Below, in pieces: positions 55,106 through 64,000 of a DNA stretch of 64,000 bases. How positions within the stretch are numbered: the first letter of the stretch is position 1; each line of letters opens with the position of its first letter. The notes beneath the pieces are model-generated. The model made no database searches, was not told the DNA's origin, and was given only the letters and a program-made list of their open reading frames with translations. The translations under genes and the position numbers were made by a program. The DNA is from Papio anubis (Eukaryota > Chordata > Mammalia > Primates > Cercopithecidae), in the NCBI RefSeq assembly GCF_008728515.1, contig NC_044984.1, positions 122,011,349-122,075,348 of the forward strand. Direction: 5' to 3'.

Positions 55106-55515
55106 ACTCTACCTCCAGGAAAAAGGTGGGAAAAAGAGGAATATATTGGATCTCATAAGCTAATAGATAGAAGTCAGGAGTCTTCTGGATGACAGGAACC
55201 AGAGCTGAAACTGAGACTCCACACTTCCTTTTTTTTTTTTTTCTTGTTTCTATGTGTAAGTTACCACTTCTCCAGACAAACTTCTCCGGATGGTTGCCAT
55301 AAGTAGCTTCAAGCTCATATCTGTACAATTCTATAAACAGGGAGAAAAATAATCTTGTCCACTAAGGCGGAACCAAAAGTCTCGAGAAAGAGCCATGGTC
55401 CAGCTTGGGTCAGAAGTCTACCGCAAGACAAGCTGGAGCTGTTTGTGTTGGGAGGTACATGCAAGGTGCCGGCCTCCATTTGCCTCATATCTTGGTCTTT
55501 TTGAAGGGGCATTGT
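55106..55515. other. No gene recognised
   Basis: Unique-looking with a poly-T run near 55230-55242. The part next to 55515 could include a little ERV sequence beyond the LTR. Confidence 0.4.
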
Positions 55516-56125
55516 TGTCTGGGGTAAATACTTGAGGTTTGTTAGTCTCATGCCAAGGAAATGGAGTACACGGACACACAAGAAGTGAGTTTAGGAGCGG
55601 AGCTTTAATAGGCAAAAGAAAGAGAAAGGAGAATAACTCTCTCCCCTGAGAGACAGGGGGGTGCTCGAGTGGGACTTCCAGCCTACCCTAGCGCACAGGG
55701 CTTTATAGACAGGCTTGAGGAGGCAGTGTCTGATTTACACAGGGCCCAAAGATGGGTTGGACCATGTGTGATGTTTATATAACATATGAAGAAGCCTAAT
55801 CTTTTATTATGCAAATGCGTTTTTTAACCAGGCCGGAGCCATGTTGTCTGCTCCTTACTGTGCACCTGGCTGATAAGGCAAAGGGAAGATGGAGCCTCCA
55901 TGTCAGACACGCCTGGCCCCACGTGGCCTTTTCCTATTGGCACAGCTGCAGGTACTCACCCCTGCAACTTTCCAGCTTGCTTGTCTGTGTCTGCACATTG
56001 ATTTTACAGGCTGCTCTTTGTTAGAAAAGAAAATTATTTGGGGCTGCTTTTCATGAAAAGGGAAACCTTTTTGGGGACTTCCTTACCTTATCTGCCTAAA
56101 TAATTGCTTTTTAACTCCTATATCA
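55516..56125 (-). mobile_element. ERV1-type LTR (antisense)
   Basis: About 610 bp from tgtctggggtaaatac to aactcctatatca. Read on the minus strand it has a TATA-like tataaag (near 55700), an attaaa-type poly(A) signal (near 55604) and the U5-like segment with 'cacttcttgtgtgtccgtgt'. No flanking gag/pol seen. The flanks ttgt and tttt are only a weak target-duplication candidate. Not the same family as the LTRs at 5441 and 57147. Confidence 0.7.
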
Positions 56126-56480
56126 TTTTGAGCAGGATGTCCAGCTAAGGAGAAAGGGAAAAAGAGCTTCTCATTCATTCACCTGTCAATCACACGCTTT
56201 GTGTCATTCACTGTGCTGAGTGTTGATGCTATAAAGATGAGTAACTCATGGTTGAGCTTTTGGAAAGTTTACAGAGTAGTTTATGAAACACACAGGTAAG
56301 AATGGGACAATGTGCTACATCAGCTCAGCAGCAGGTGACAATAAACTTGATTTTGGTGATTGGTGAAATGATGGAGAAGGATTCCAAAAGGCAGCAGGAG
56401 CTGAGAGGGAGCAGAGAGCTCTGATTAGGAAGACAATGAGAAATCAGGAAGTCTCCCAACTGAAAAAGTCTTGGCTATTT
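56126..56480 (-). mobile_element. Mostly L2 LINE relic (antisense)
   Basis: 'ttcattcacctgtcaatcac', 'gtgtcattcactgtgctgag', 'tgttgatgctataaagatga' (56170-56400) fit the antisense L2 3' end. Confidence 0.5.
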
Positions 56481-56493
56481 AAAAACCACCTGA

Positions 56494-56800
56494 GGCGGTG
56501 CATGGAGGCTCATGCTATAATCCCAGCACTTTGGGAGGTTGAGGTGGACGTATCAGCTGAGGTCAGGGGTTCAAAACCAGCCTGGCCAATATGGCAAAAC
56601 CTCATCTCTACTGAAAATACAAAACTTAACCGGGCATGGTGGCACACACCTGTAATCCCAGCTACTCGGGAGGCTGAGGCAGGAGAATCATTTGAACCCA
56701 GGAGGTGGAGGTTGCAGGGAACTGAGATCGCACCACTGCACTCCAGCTTGGGAAGAACAGCAAGGCTTCATCTCAAAAATAAAAATAAAAAATAGAAACG
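56494..56800 (+). mobile_element. AluS-type SINE (sense)
   Basis: Complete Alu with an aaaataaaaataaaa-like tail. The 12-bp flanks aaaaccacctga (56482-56493) and aaaactacttga (56801-56812) are a target duplication with two transitions. Confidence 0.9.
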
Positions 56801-56812
56801 AAAACTACTTGA

Positions 56813-57142
56813 TGCATTTGGGAAACTGGGGGATGATAGCGATTTTCTTGAAGCACAGATTGTTGGGAAAGCGTGTTAGGAAATGAGATTGGAGAAGGAG
56901 CACAGACTGCAGGGGAAGAGCTCATGAACAAAGGAGTCTGGAGTCGACTCCCAGGTCAGAGAAGAGACAGAGTACAATGTTCACTGGGTGAGAATTTTGG
57001 AAAATTAGCTGTGAAAGTCATGAAATTTAGGAAACAATGTAGGAGTTAGACAGGAGTGGGGGAAAATGTATGTCTAAAGTTTTCTTCCAGGGATTGAAAT
57101 AATTCACTGATGTCCTTAAGGAGAGACCAATAAGAAACGTGG
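56813..57142. other. No gene recognised
   Basis: Unique-looking spacer between the Alu and an LTR. Traces of an L2-like pattern are not strong enough to call. Confidence 0.4.
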
Positions 57143-57146
57143 GTGA

Positions 57147-57755
57147 TGTCAAAAAATAGAGTTAAACTCTGTAAAATATTTGAAGGAATTTATTCTGAGC
57201 CAAATATGAGTGACCATGGCCTGTGACAGCCCTCAGGAGGTCTTGAACACATGTGCCCAGGGTAGGCGAGGTGCAGCTTGGCTTTATACATTTTAGGGAG
57301 ACATAAGACATCAATCAAATACATTTGAGATGTACATTGGTTTGGTCTAAAAAGGGTGGGCCAACTTGAAGGGGGAGGGAACTTCCAACTTACAGGAAGA
57401 TTTAAATATTTTCTGGTTGACAATTGGTTGAATTTATCTAAAGGTCTGGGATCAACAGAAAGGAATGTCTGGGTTAAGATAAAGGACTGTGGAGACCCAA
57501 GTTCTTACTTGCAGAGGAAGCCTTGAGGTACGTGGCTTTAGAGAAAATAGGCTGTAAAACGTTTCTTATCAGACTTAAAGCCTGTGTTGATGTTAATGCT
57601 GAAGACGTGTAATGAGGCCCGTGGGACCCCCACTTCCCATCGTGGCCCAAACTAGTCTCTCAGGTTACATTTTAAAAGAGCCTTGACTGAGGAGGAAGTC
57701 CATTCAGATGGTTAGGGGAGCGGGGAGGAGCTTAGAATTCTGTTTTTGGTTTACA
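57147..57755 (-). mobile_element. Solo ERV1-type LTR (antisense), same family as 5441-5890
   Basis: 609-bp LTR with TG...CA ends (tgtcaaaaaatag ... tttggtttaca) and a perfect 4-bp target duplication gtga (57143-57146 and 57756-57759). On the minus strand it carries 'tccctaaaatgtataaa' and 'gacctcctgagggctgt', shared with 5441-5890, but its start and end segments differ, so it is a related subfamily. Confidence 0.87.
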
Positions 57756-57955
57756 GTGACAATTATAGTTGAAATGTGAAAGGTCCAGAGTAGCAGGAGC
57801 CACAGCAATGTCCAGAGGCCCTCTCTGCTTTGCACTCTGACAGTCTGTAAGACCCTGGAGAATGCAGACCCTGCCCGCTGCTCTGGCTCTCCCCTCCTGG
57901 CCACCCTCCACCCCACTGTCTTCTTTAGTTTCCTTCAGAGCAAGCACATGCAACC

Positions 57956-58149
57956 TGCAGCTCTTGGCCAGCCTGTGGTGTAGGACAGCTTTGAATGCAG
58001 CCCAACACAAATTCCTACACCTTCTTGAAACATTATGAGATTTTGTTGTTTTTTTTTAGCTTATCAGCTATCGTTAGTGTATTTTCTGTGTGGGTCAAGA
58101 CAATCATTCTTCCAGTATGGCCCAGGGAAGCCAAAAGATTGGACACCCC
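57956..58149 (-). mobile_element. MER30-like hAT-Charlie transposon (antisense)
   Basis: 'gacagctttgaatgcagccc', 'aacacaaattcctacacc', 'cttatcagctatcgttagtg', 'ggaagccaaaagattggaca' then 'cccct' form a near-complete antisense MER30-like element. The left terminal repeat is decayed. Confidence 0.8.
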
Positions 58150-58715
58150 TAATTTAGAGCATTTACCTGGACCTTTCCTTCGACTTGTGTGTTGGCTTGG
58201 TTATTTTCTGTCTCCCACGGTTGAATGAAATCTCTGGGAGTTTCCACGTCTCTGTTATCCACGTCTCACTCATAACATCTAGCACCGCATCAGGCGGCTA
58301 CAGGGTGTTCCGCAAATACTCCCTGAGCTCGTTCATTCATCTCTTCAATTGTTCATTTCTTAATTCCATCTGTATTCAGTCGTACACTCTTTAATGAATG
58401 CCCGCTCTAGCCAGTGCATTAGAAGGAGCATTCTTAGTTGGCATGTGGGTATTAGAAATAAAACATTGTCTAAACTGAAAACTAGAAGCCGGAAGATGTT
58501 TCCGTTAATGATTTTGTGTCCACATTTAGATTCTGCAAAGAATGCCTGATGCATAGGGCATCAGCCCCAACGCAGAATTCTTCCTTTGGACAGACAACTC
58601 AAATAAAGTTCTCTTTGAAATGTTTGTTTCTGGATGAGTAGAGAACTCCGGATTGCAACAGCTGGTACTTGATGTAGAAATTTGTTCCCAAAATCACGGC
58701 TGTCGAGAGTGTAGA
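58150..58715. other. No gene recognised
   Basis: Unique-looking sequence between MER30 and L1M. No convincing frame. Confidence 0.4.
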
Positions 58716-58719
58716 AATG

Positions 58720-59172
58720 AGAACACTCATGACAGCTGGTGGGTGGGAAAGTACAATGGTGTAGCTGCCTTGGAAAACAGTTTGTTCCTCAAAATGTCAA
58801 ATGTAGAGTTCTCATATGGTCCAGTGATTCTACTCCTAGGTATACACCTAAGAGATAAAAATAGATGTCCCACCTAAATTTGTACGTGCATGTTCGTTCA
58901 TAGCAGCTTTATTCATGACATCTAAAAGGGAGAGTCAACCCAACTGTTCATCTACTGATGAGTGGATAAACAGGAACTGGTGTAGCCATAGGATGGAATA
59001 TGATTCAGCCATAAAGAAGAGCAAAGTAGTGGTAGATGCAACAACATAGGTAAACCTTGAAAATAGGATGCTGAGTGCAAGAAGCCAGCCAAAGATCAAT
59101 ATTGCACGATTCCCTTTATATAAAATGTCAGAATAGAAAAGGCTGACAGCATGAAACTAGTTAAAATAAGAA
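58720..59172 (+). mobile_element. L1M LINE 3' region (sense)
   Basis: 'ctggtgggtgggaaagtaca', 'ctcatatggtccagtgattc', 'tactcctaggtatacaccta', 'gttcatagcagctttattca', 'gaatatgattcagccataaa' are in sense L1M order. Interrupted at its right by an Alu. Confidence 0.8.
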
Positions 59173-59174
59173 AA

Positions 59175-59490
59175 CCAGATGGGCACAGTGGCTCAGGCCT
59201 GTAATCCCAACACTTTGGGAGGTTGAGGCAGGCAGATCACTTGAGGTCAGAAGTTCGAGACCAGCCTGGCCAACACAGTGAAACCACGTCTCTACTAAGA
59301 ATACAAAACTTAGCTGGGCATGGTGGCAGGTGCCTGTAATCCCAGCTACTCAGGAGGCTGAGGCAGGAGAATTGCTTGCACCCAGGAGGCAGAGGTTGCA
59401 GTAAGCCGAAATTACGCCAATGCACTCCAGCCCAGGCAACAGAGAGAGACTCTGTCTAAAAAAAAAAAAAAAAAGAAAGAAAAGAAAGAA
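59175..59490 (+). mobile_element. AluS-type SINE (sense)
   Basis: 'gggcacagtggctcaggcct' to a poly-A tail with gaaagaaaag units. The A-tail hides the exact target duplication (left 'aagaaaacc', right 'aagaagaacc'). Confidence 0.9.
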
Positions 59491-60990
59491 AAGAAGAACC
59501 ATTAGATTTCAGAATATTAAATCAGTAATTTATAGATGATACGTCAACTTGGCAAAGGTCTTTGGTATGACACATAAAATGCCTGAAGTTTGGGAAACAC
59601 CAAGATAAGGTTTAGGAAATTACATTAAGAATGTCAAATTATCTCAATGTTTGCTGTTTCCTTTTGTTTACATTTTGATTATTATTCTGACATGTGAGAG
59701 ATACTAGGAAGCAAGCAGGTGTGACTTCAGCACCAGGCAAAAAACAGATGGCCACAGTTTACTTCTGGGACCCCTGCAAAGGTGGTGACTGTGTCCATGC
59801 CGTGTGAGCAAATTGGGATACAGAGTCCCCAAGTGTCGACATCTAAACCAAAAAGCCTTGACTCCGATTTCTGAGGAAATCTCCACCTTTATGTTTTCTG
59901 TGGGCTATTCTGGGCCCTTGGATGGTAACCACATTCCCTCATTGTGCGGCATTTAATTGGACATAGAATTCTTTTGTGGAAGTCTGGGTTTTGTAGTCTA
60001 TTTTGATAAGCTCGTCTGGGAACTGCTAGGAATGTGTGTCTGTATATTGAAAATGATTACTGTAATTTTGCATTATATCCCACTGTGAGAGAAGGGAGGG
60101 TCAGACAACTCATTCAATTTACAAAAGGGAAAAAAGGAGGCTTCTTCAGCTGATGGTGGTTGAAACAAGCCTGTTGCATTTTGAGAGTTACTTGCTGGTA
60201 TTTAGGGCAGATAATTTTGTCTCGGGCTATTTGTCAGGTTATAGTAAAAATAGGCAGTGAGTAGGCAACACTGCTGTTCTGGGGTTCGATTCAGCATGAC
60301 ACCTCATACATGGACACCCTCAGTGGCATTGTCAAATGACATTTATGAATAATCTACATAAGATTTCAACAGAGCCATTTTAACCGGGCATGCAGTTTTC
60401 CAGAAACAAATCCTTTAAGTCAGTGTTTCCTAAATATGTTAGATGTATCATTGGTGATTGGAACATGGTGTGCGGAATGGGATATAGAAACCTTCAGAAC
60501 CTCCTGAGGGCTTTGGGTTTGGGTTTATAGCCCAGAATGGCAGAGATAGACATGCCCAACAAAGGGTCCTGGCACCTACCCGCGGAAGACATCACTAATC
60601 AATCCTAGCACGCCTCGCGCCTGAGCCCAGATTCCTTCTCAGGATCCAGCTCTCGAGAGAAGTCCCTATGAATTGATTTTCCACTGATGAATGTGGCGAA
60701 ACCTACATCTTATTTACATGACAGTCTGTCGGGAGACCGGAAAAGTAGTAACAACTAGAACATGGTGACAATGAGGCACAAATTTGTACCAGATGGTTTT
60801 ACACATTGAAAACAAACAAACACACACAACATAAACCTGCCTCAGTTTCTTTCTCCTAGCATCAGAATCCTACTATTAAGGGCAGCATTATGCCAGAGGC
60901 CATAAAATGCCAGCTCTTGGGACAAATACAGTCCTAACACTTGCCTTGTTTGACTAGCACACTACTTTATGGATTCCTGCTAGTGGCTAA
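59491..60990. other. Unique block, about 1.5 kb, no gene recognised
   Basis: No repeat seen. 60581-60738 retains nine CpGs in 158 bases (ccgcgg, acgcctcgcgcc, ctcgag, ggcgaa, gtcggg, accgg) in otherwise CpG-poor DNA. No frame of interest. Confidence 0.45.
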
Positions 60991-60992
60991 TG

Positions 60993-61150
60993 TTGAGCAT
61001 TAGGACAAATACCTAATGCATGCGGGGCTTAAAAACCTAAATGACGGGTTGATAGGTCTAGTAAACCACCATAGCACATGTTTATCCATGTAACAAACCT
61101 GCACACTCTGCACATGTATTCTGGAACTTAAAGTAAAATTAAAAGAAAAT
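60993..61150 (+). mobile_element. 5'-truncated L1P 3' UTR (sense)
   Basis: 'gagcattaggacaaatacct', 'aatgcatgcggggcttaaaa', 'gacgggttgataggtctagt', 'acttaaagtaaaattaaaa'. Only the last part of the 3' UTR is present. Resembles older L1PA elements. Confidence 0.85.
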
Positions 61151-62583
61151 GGATGGATTTTACCCAATACCTTGATTTCCTGCTTTCCTTGACATATCAG
61201 ATGCTGTAGAAGGACAGAACCAGCATTCCCACAAGGGCATAATTAGGTCTCATGAAGTGGAGGCTGCCTCTTTTGAGTTAAATATGCTCATTCCAGTTTG
61301 CCTGGCTTTCAACATTCGCAGGTATATTACACCAGATGCAATGCCACATCACTTTTCTGGGCCTTTTAAGAATTTTTTTTCCTTGCTTACCTAGTCATAA
61401 CAGTACATGATAAAGTGCCACTTCTGTTCAGGAGTCACAAGAACCTGTGAATAAATCACCTGTTTGTAGATTGAATTATATTACGGATGCACAAGATAAG
61501 AGGATAATGACATACATTCCTGTAACTGGTGTAATTTCACTGTAGCAGCGTGAGTGTGGGGAGCAGGAATTGTGTTTATAGCATATGCCCCGACAGTTCT
61601 TAATTGAGCATTATTTCTGTTGATAGCTTCAGTGCTTGCAGATAGACTTTTTGAGGCAGCCCAGAGAAAGGCTGGTATAGACAGGGATTTCATCCACCAC
61701 TAACCTTGGTGGACCAAAGGCAGAGTCCAACAACACTAACTCCTTTTGTGACACTGAAGACATCGCTTGTGCACCAAGCATTTTCTCATAAAACTCATGG
61801 GCTTAGCTAGATCCTGAAGGCCTGGGTCCCTTGAGAAACACATACTAAGAGTGTGAATTTGGAAGTCCAGTCTTCTTTTGGCAAAAGGGAACATATTTGT
61901 ATTTGCCAGGTCTGGTGAGCTTAGGTCTTTCAAAGTCCTTATTTTCCACTTTCTGCTTGTGGAGTAGGTGGTTTGGAGGCCACCGTTTGTTTTTACTTGT
62001 TCCCCTTTCCCTGTAACCACAGAGATAAACTTTTCCTATTTGCTGCTTTATGCATTGAGTTTATGACACCTATTTTTTTTTTAATTTTTGTGATTTCTAT
62101 TCCTAATAGAAACTTTCCTAAATAATTTCCAAGGAAGTTTGGAAAATTCTGCAGACCTCTCTCTCTATGGTTTTCCCCTTGAAAATCTGTTTATCCTGCC
62201 AAAATGTTTTTCTTTTATGTGATTAATTTGCATGTAAACCCCAAGCATCTAAACTTGTGGCCCCAGCATCTGTGCTAATGGCACCTAACAAACAGAACTT
62301 CTCTCCAGCAGGTTCAGGGGGTGCAGCTAGAGCTGGAGCCAGAAGCTGAGCGGCACCATATGCTGGGCTTTCACCAGATAATCAACTCACAATCCTTTCT
62401 GGGGCACCGTCTGATGAATATGAAATGCTTGGATTTTTTCCTAAGCTAACAAAGGTTGGTGGTACTTTTCAAATCTCCCAAGTCAAGGGATAAAATGGTG
62501 AAATAAAGATAACATATAAATAAGCATATGCTAAACTTGGTATCAATCATCCTGGGCCTGGGATGCTCTGAAATTTTGAAAAG
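61151..62583. other. Unique block, about 1.4 kb, no gene recognised
   Basis: No repeat seen. Minus-strand frames of 70 and 94 codons (61481-61693, 61736-62020) have no recognisable domain. Confidence 0.4.
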
Positions 62584-62938
62584 TGATATAGTTTGGCTGT
62601 GTCCCCACCCAAATCTCGCCTTGAATTGTACTCCCATAATTCCCACGTGTTGTGGGAGGGACCCAGTGGGAGATAATCTGAATCATGGGGGAGGTTTCCC
62701 CCATTACTATTCTCCTGGTAGTGAATGAGTCTCACGAGATCTGATGGTTTTATCAGGGGTTTTCGCTTCTGCATCTTCCTCATTTTCTCTTGCCGCCACC
62801 ATGTAAGAAATGCCTTTTGCCTCCCGCCATGATTCTGAGACCTCCCCAGCCATGTGGAACTGTGAGTCCAATAAAACCTCTTTTTCTTCCCAGTCTCAGG
62901 TGTGTGTTTATTGGCAATGTGAAAACGGACTAATTACA
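62584..62938 (+). mobile_element. Solo THE1 LTR (ERVL-MaLR), sense
   Basis: 355-bp LTR from tgatatagtttggctg to ggactaattaca with 'gggagggacccagtgggaga', 'gagtctcacgagatctgatg', 'gaactgtgagtccaataaaa'. The flanks aaaag (62579-62583) and aaacg (62939-62943) are a 5-bp duplication with one mismatch. The poly(A) signal aataaa is intact. Confidence 0.92.
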
Positions 62939-62943
62939 AAACG

Positions 62944-64000
62944 GAACAATTTTCTTGGGATATATTTGTCTCTAAAGATCGAGTGAGGCATTATTGAACA
63001 TATTTTGGGCAGGGCTCTTTCCTAGGGGAAAAGATCAACACTTCCTGGTTTTCTCATGAAGGTAGCCATCCAACGGAATCCCAAAATACTGCACTCTGCA
63101 CTCTTGCCCTCTAGTGGGGGTGTGACAGGTCAAATGAGGGCAGGGTGTCAGGAAAGCCTGTTGTGAAGGTTTCTGCATATCCCAAATTAAAGTGAGCAGC
63201 AGTCACTTTTTGTAGTTCTATGATGAAAGCAGCCAGTGAATATGTTTGTCTCCCAGACCCCCAAGAGAACTGTTGGGAAAATATAATTAAAAATAAAATA
63301 TCCTGCTAACCTAGAAAACCCACCCACAGAATTGGAAGAGAAAGAAAACGCTTGTATTATTAAATAAGCATTAGACCAGACTGTGATGCTCATCATAGGA
63401 AATCTGCAAAGAGACCGCAAAGACAGAAAGAAATCTCACCCTTTTGTACAGCCAGGCGGATACAACCTATTGCATACATTTTCTCAAGATAAATAATAAT
63501 TGGTCCTCATGTGACATTTAACAGAATCTCTGGTCACACATAGTTCATCCTAAACTCCTGGGAATTCAGGTCACCTCCTATGTTTGCTGATTGTCTTTAT
63601 CTAAAGGCAAAATAAATTTTTCCTAGCTATTCCAGGAGGCAGTTTGCAGCTTGGAACTAGGAGCTTACTGAAGTTAGGCTGCTACCCTCCTATGGAAGCT
63701 GGGAGAGAGGGGCGCTGGCTTCCTTCATTGTTATATTACCAAGTGATGACACTTCAGGTCCTTGAGAAAGACATGCGTCAGTGGTAAAGTTGGCAAAAGC
63801 CTTACCTAGATTTTTAATAAATTCATGTGCATCTCAAAGGAGCAGAGACAGAATTCAAAATTACAAGTTTGTTCATGTAAATGCTTTAAGAAAAAGGAAA
63901 GTCTGTATTTCTTTTTGCACTAGGAAAAATTCATATATAATTTTTTTATTTTTAATTTGTATTTTCCAGTATGGAACCCCAATTTGTCTACTAAGGACCA
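62944..64000. other. No gene recognised; unique to the window end
   Basis: No repeat or coding signal recognised over the last kilobase. AT-rich toward the end. Confidence 0.4.

Noticed and set aside
1..64000. CRISPR arrays, bacterial operons, phage or plasmid features.
   Set aside because: The sequence is plainly primate nuclear DNA, and none of the repeat arrays has CRISPR-like unit and spacer structure.

Overview
This window is vertebrate, and specifically primate, nuclear DNA. I find no convincing protein-coding exon, tRNA, rRNA or snRNA. It is dense in primate repeats: about 14 Alu copies, old (L1M) and primate (L1P) LINE-1 pieces, THE1/MST/MLT1 and MLT2 LTRs, ERV1-type LTRs, MIR and L2 relics, and the DNA transposons MER1A, MER5A, MER30 and MADE1. 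The youngest Alu (42421-42731) carries several variants typical of Old World monkey AluY (AluYR-type) elements rather than human AluY. My best guess is therefore a cercopithecid such as a macaque, baboon or vervet. The open frames present are short or sit on repeats, so the window is probably intergenic or inside a large intron.

Layout. 1-3.5 kb: stacked L1 pieces, including a 5'-inverted L1 (1092-3474) with a MER1A transposon (1609-2119) inside its inverted arm. 5.4-8.8 kb: a solo ERV1 LTR (5441-5890), an L1M piece, a solo THE1/MST LTR (7429-7789) and an MLT1 LTR. 9.7 kb: a G-quadruplex-like run. 10-16.3 kb: L1M fragments interrupted by AluY, an older Alu and an L1PB/L1MA-type copy, plus facing MIRs (13.6 kb) and a fresh 62-bp tandem duplication (14.04-14.16 kb). 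17.3-18.6 kb: a THE1/MST LTR inside a MIR, then MLT1. 20.1 kb: a long near-perfect hairpin outside known repeats. 21.0 kb: a 27-bp x 3 minisatellite. 23-33 kb: Alus, L2 relics, an MST LTR, MER5A, MADE1 and a 5'-truncated L1PA (31843-32807). 34.0-36.1 kb: two long purine-only tracts, followed by a CpG-retaining unique block (36.66-36.96 kb). 37.5-42.7 kb: Alus, pyrimidine tracts, MaLR LTRs and the young AluY. 43-58 kb: MLT2, MIR/L2 relics, three ERV1 LTRs and MER30. 58-64 kb: L1M, an Alu, a second CpG-retaining block (60.58-60.74 kb), an L1P tail and a THE1 LTR.

How the parts relate. No genes or operons act together here. What the sequence offers is a layered insertion history, readable from target-site duplications and nesting, and a few unique segments that could be regulatory or structured: the hairpin at 20.1 kb, the CpG-retaining blocks and a homeodomain/octamer motif cluster at 40.1-40.3 kb. 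Repeat family names come from remembered consensus features, not a database search, so subfamily assignments are tentative.
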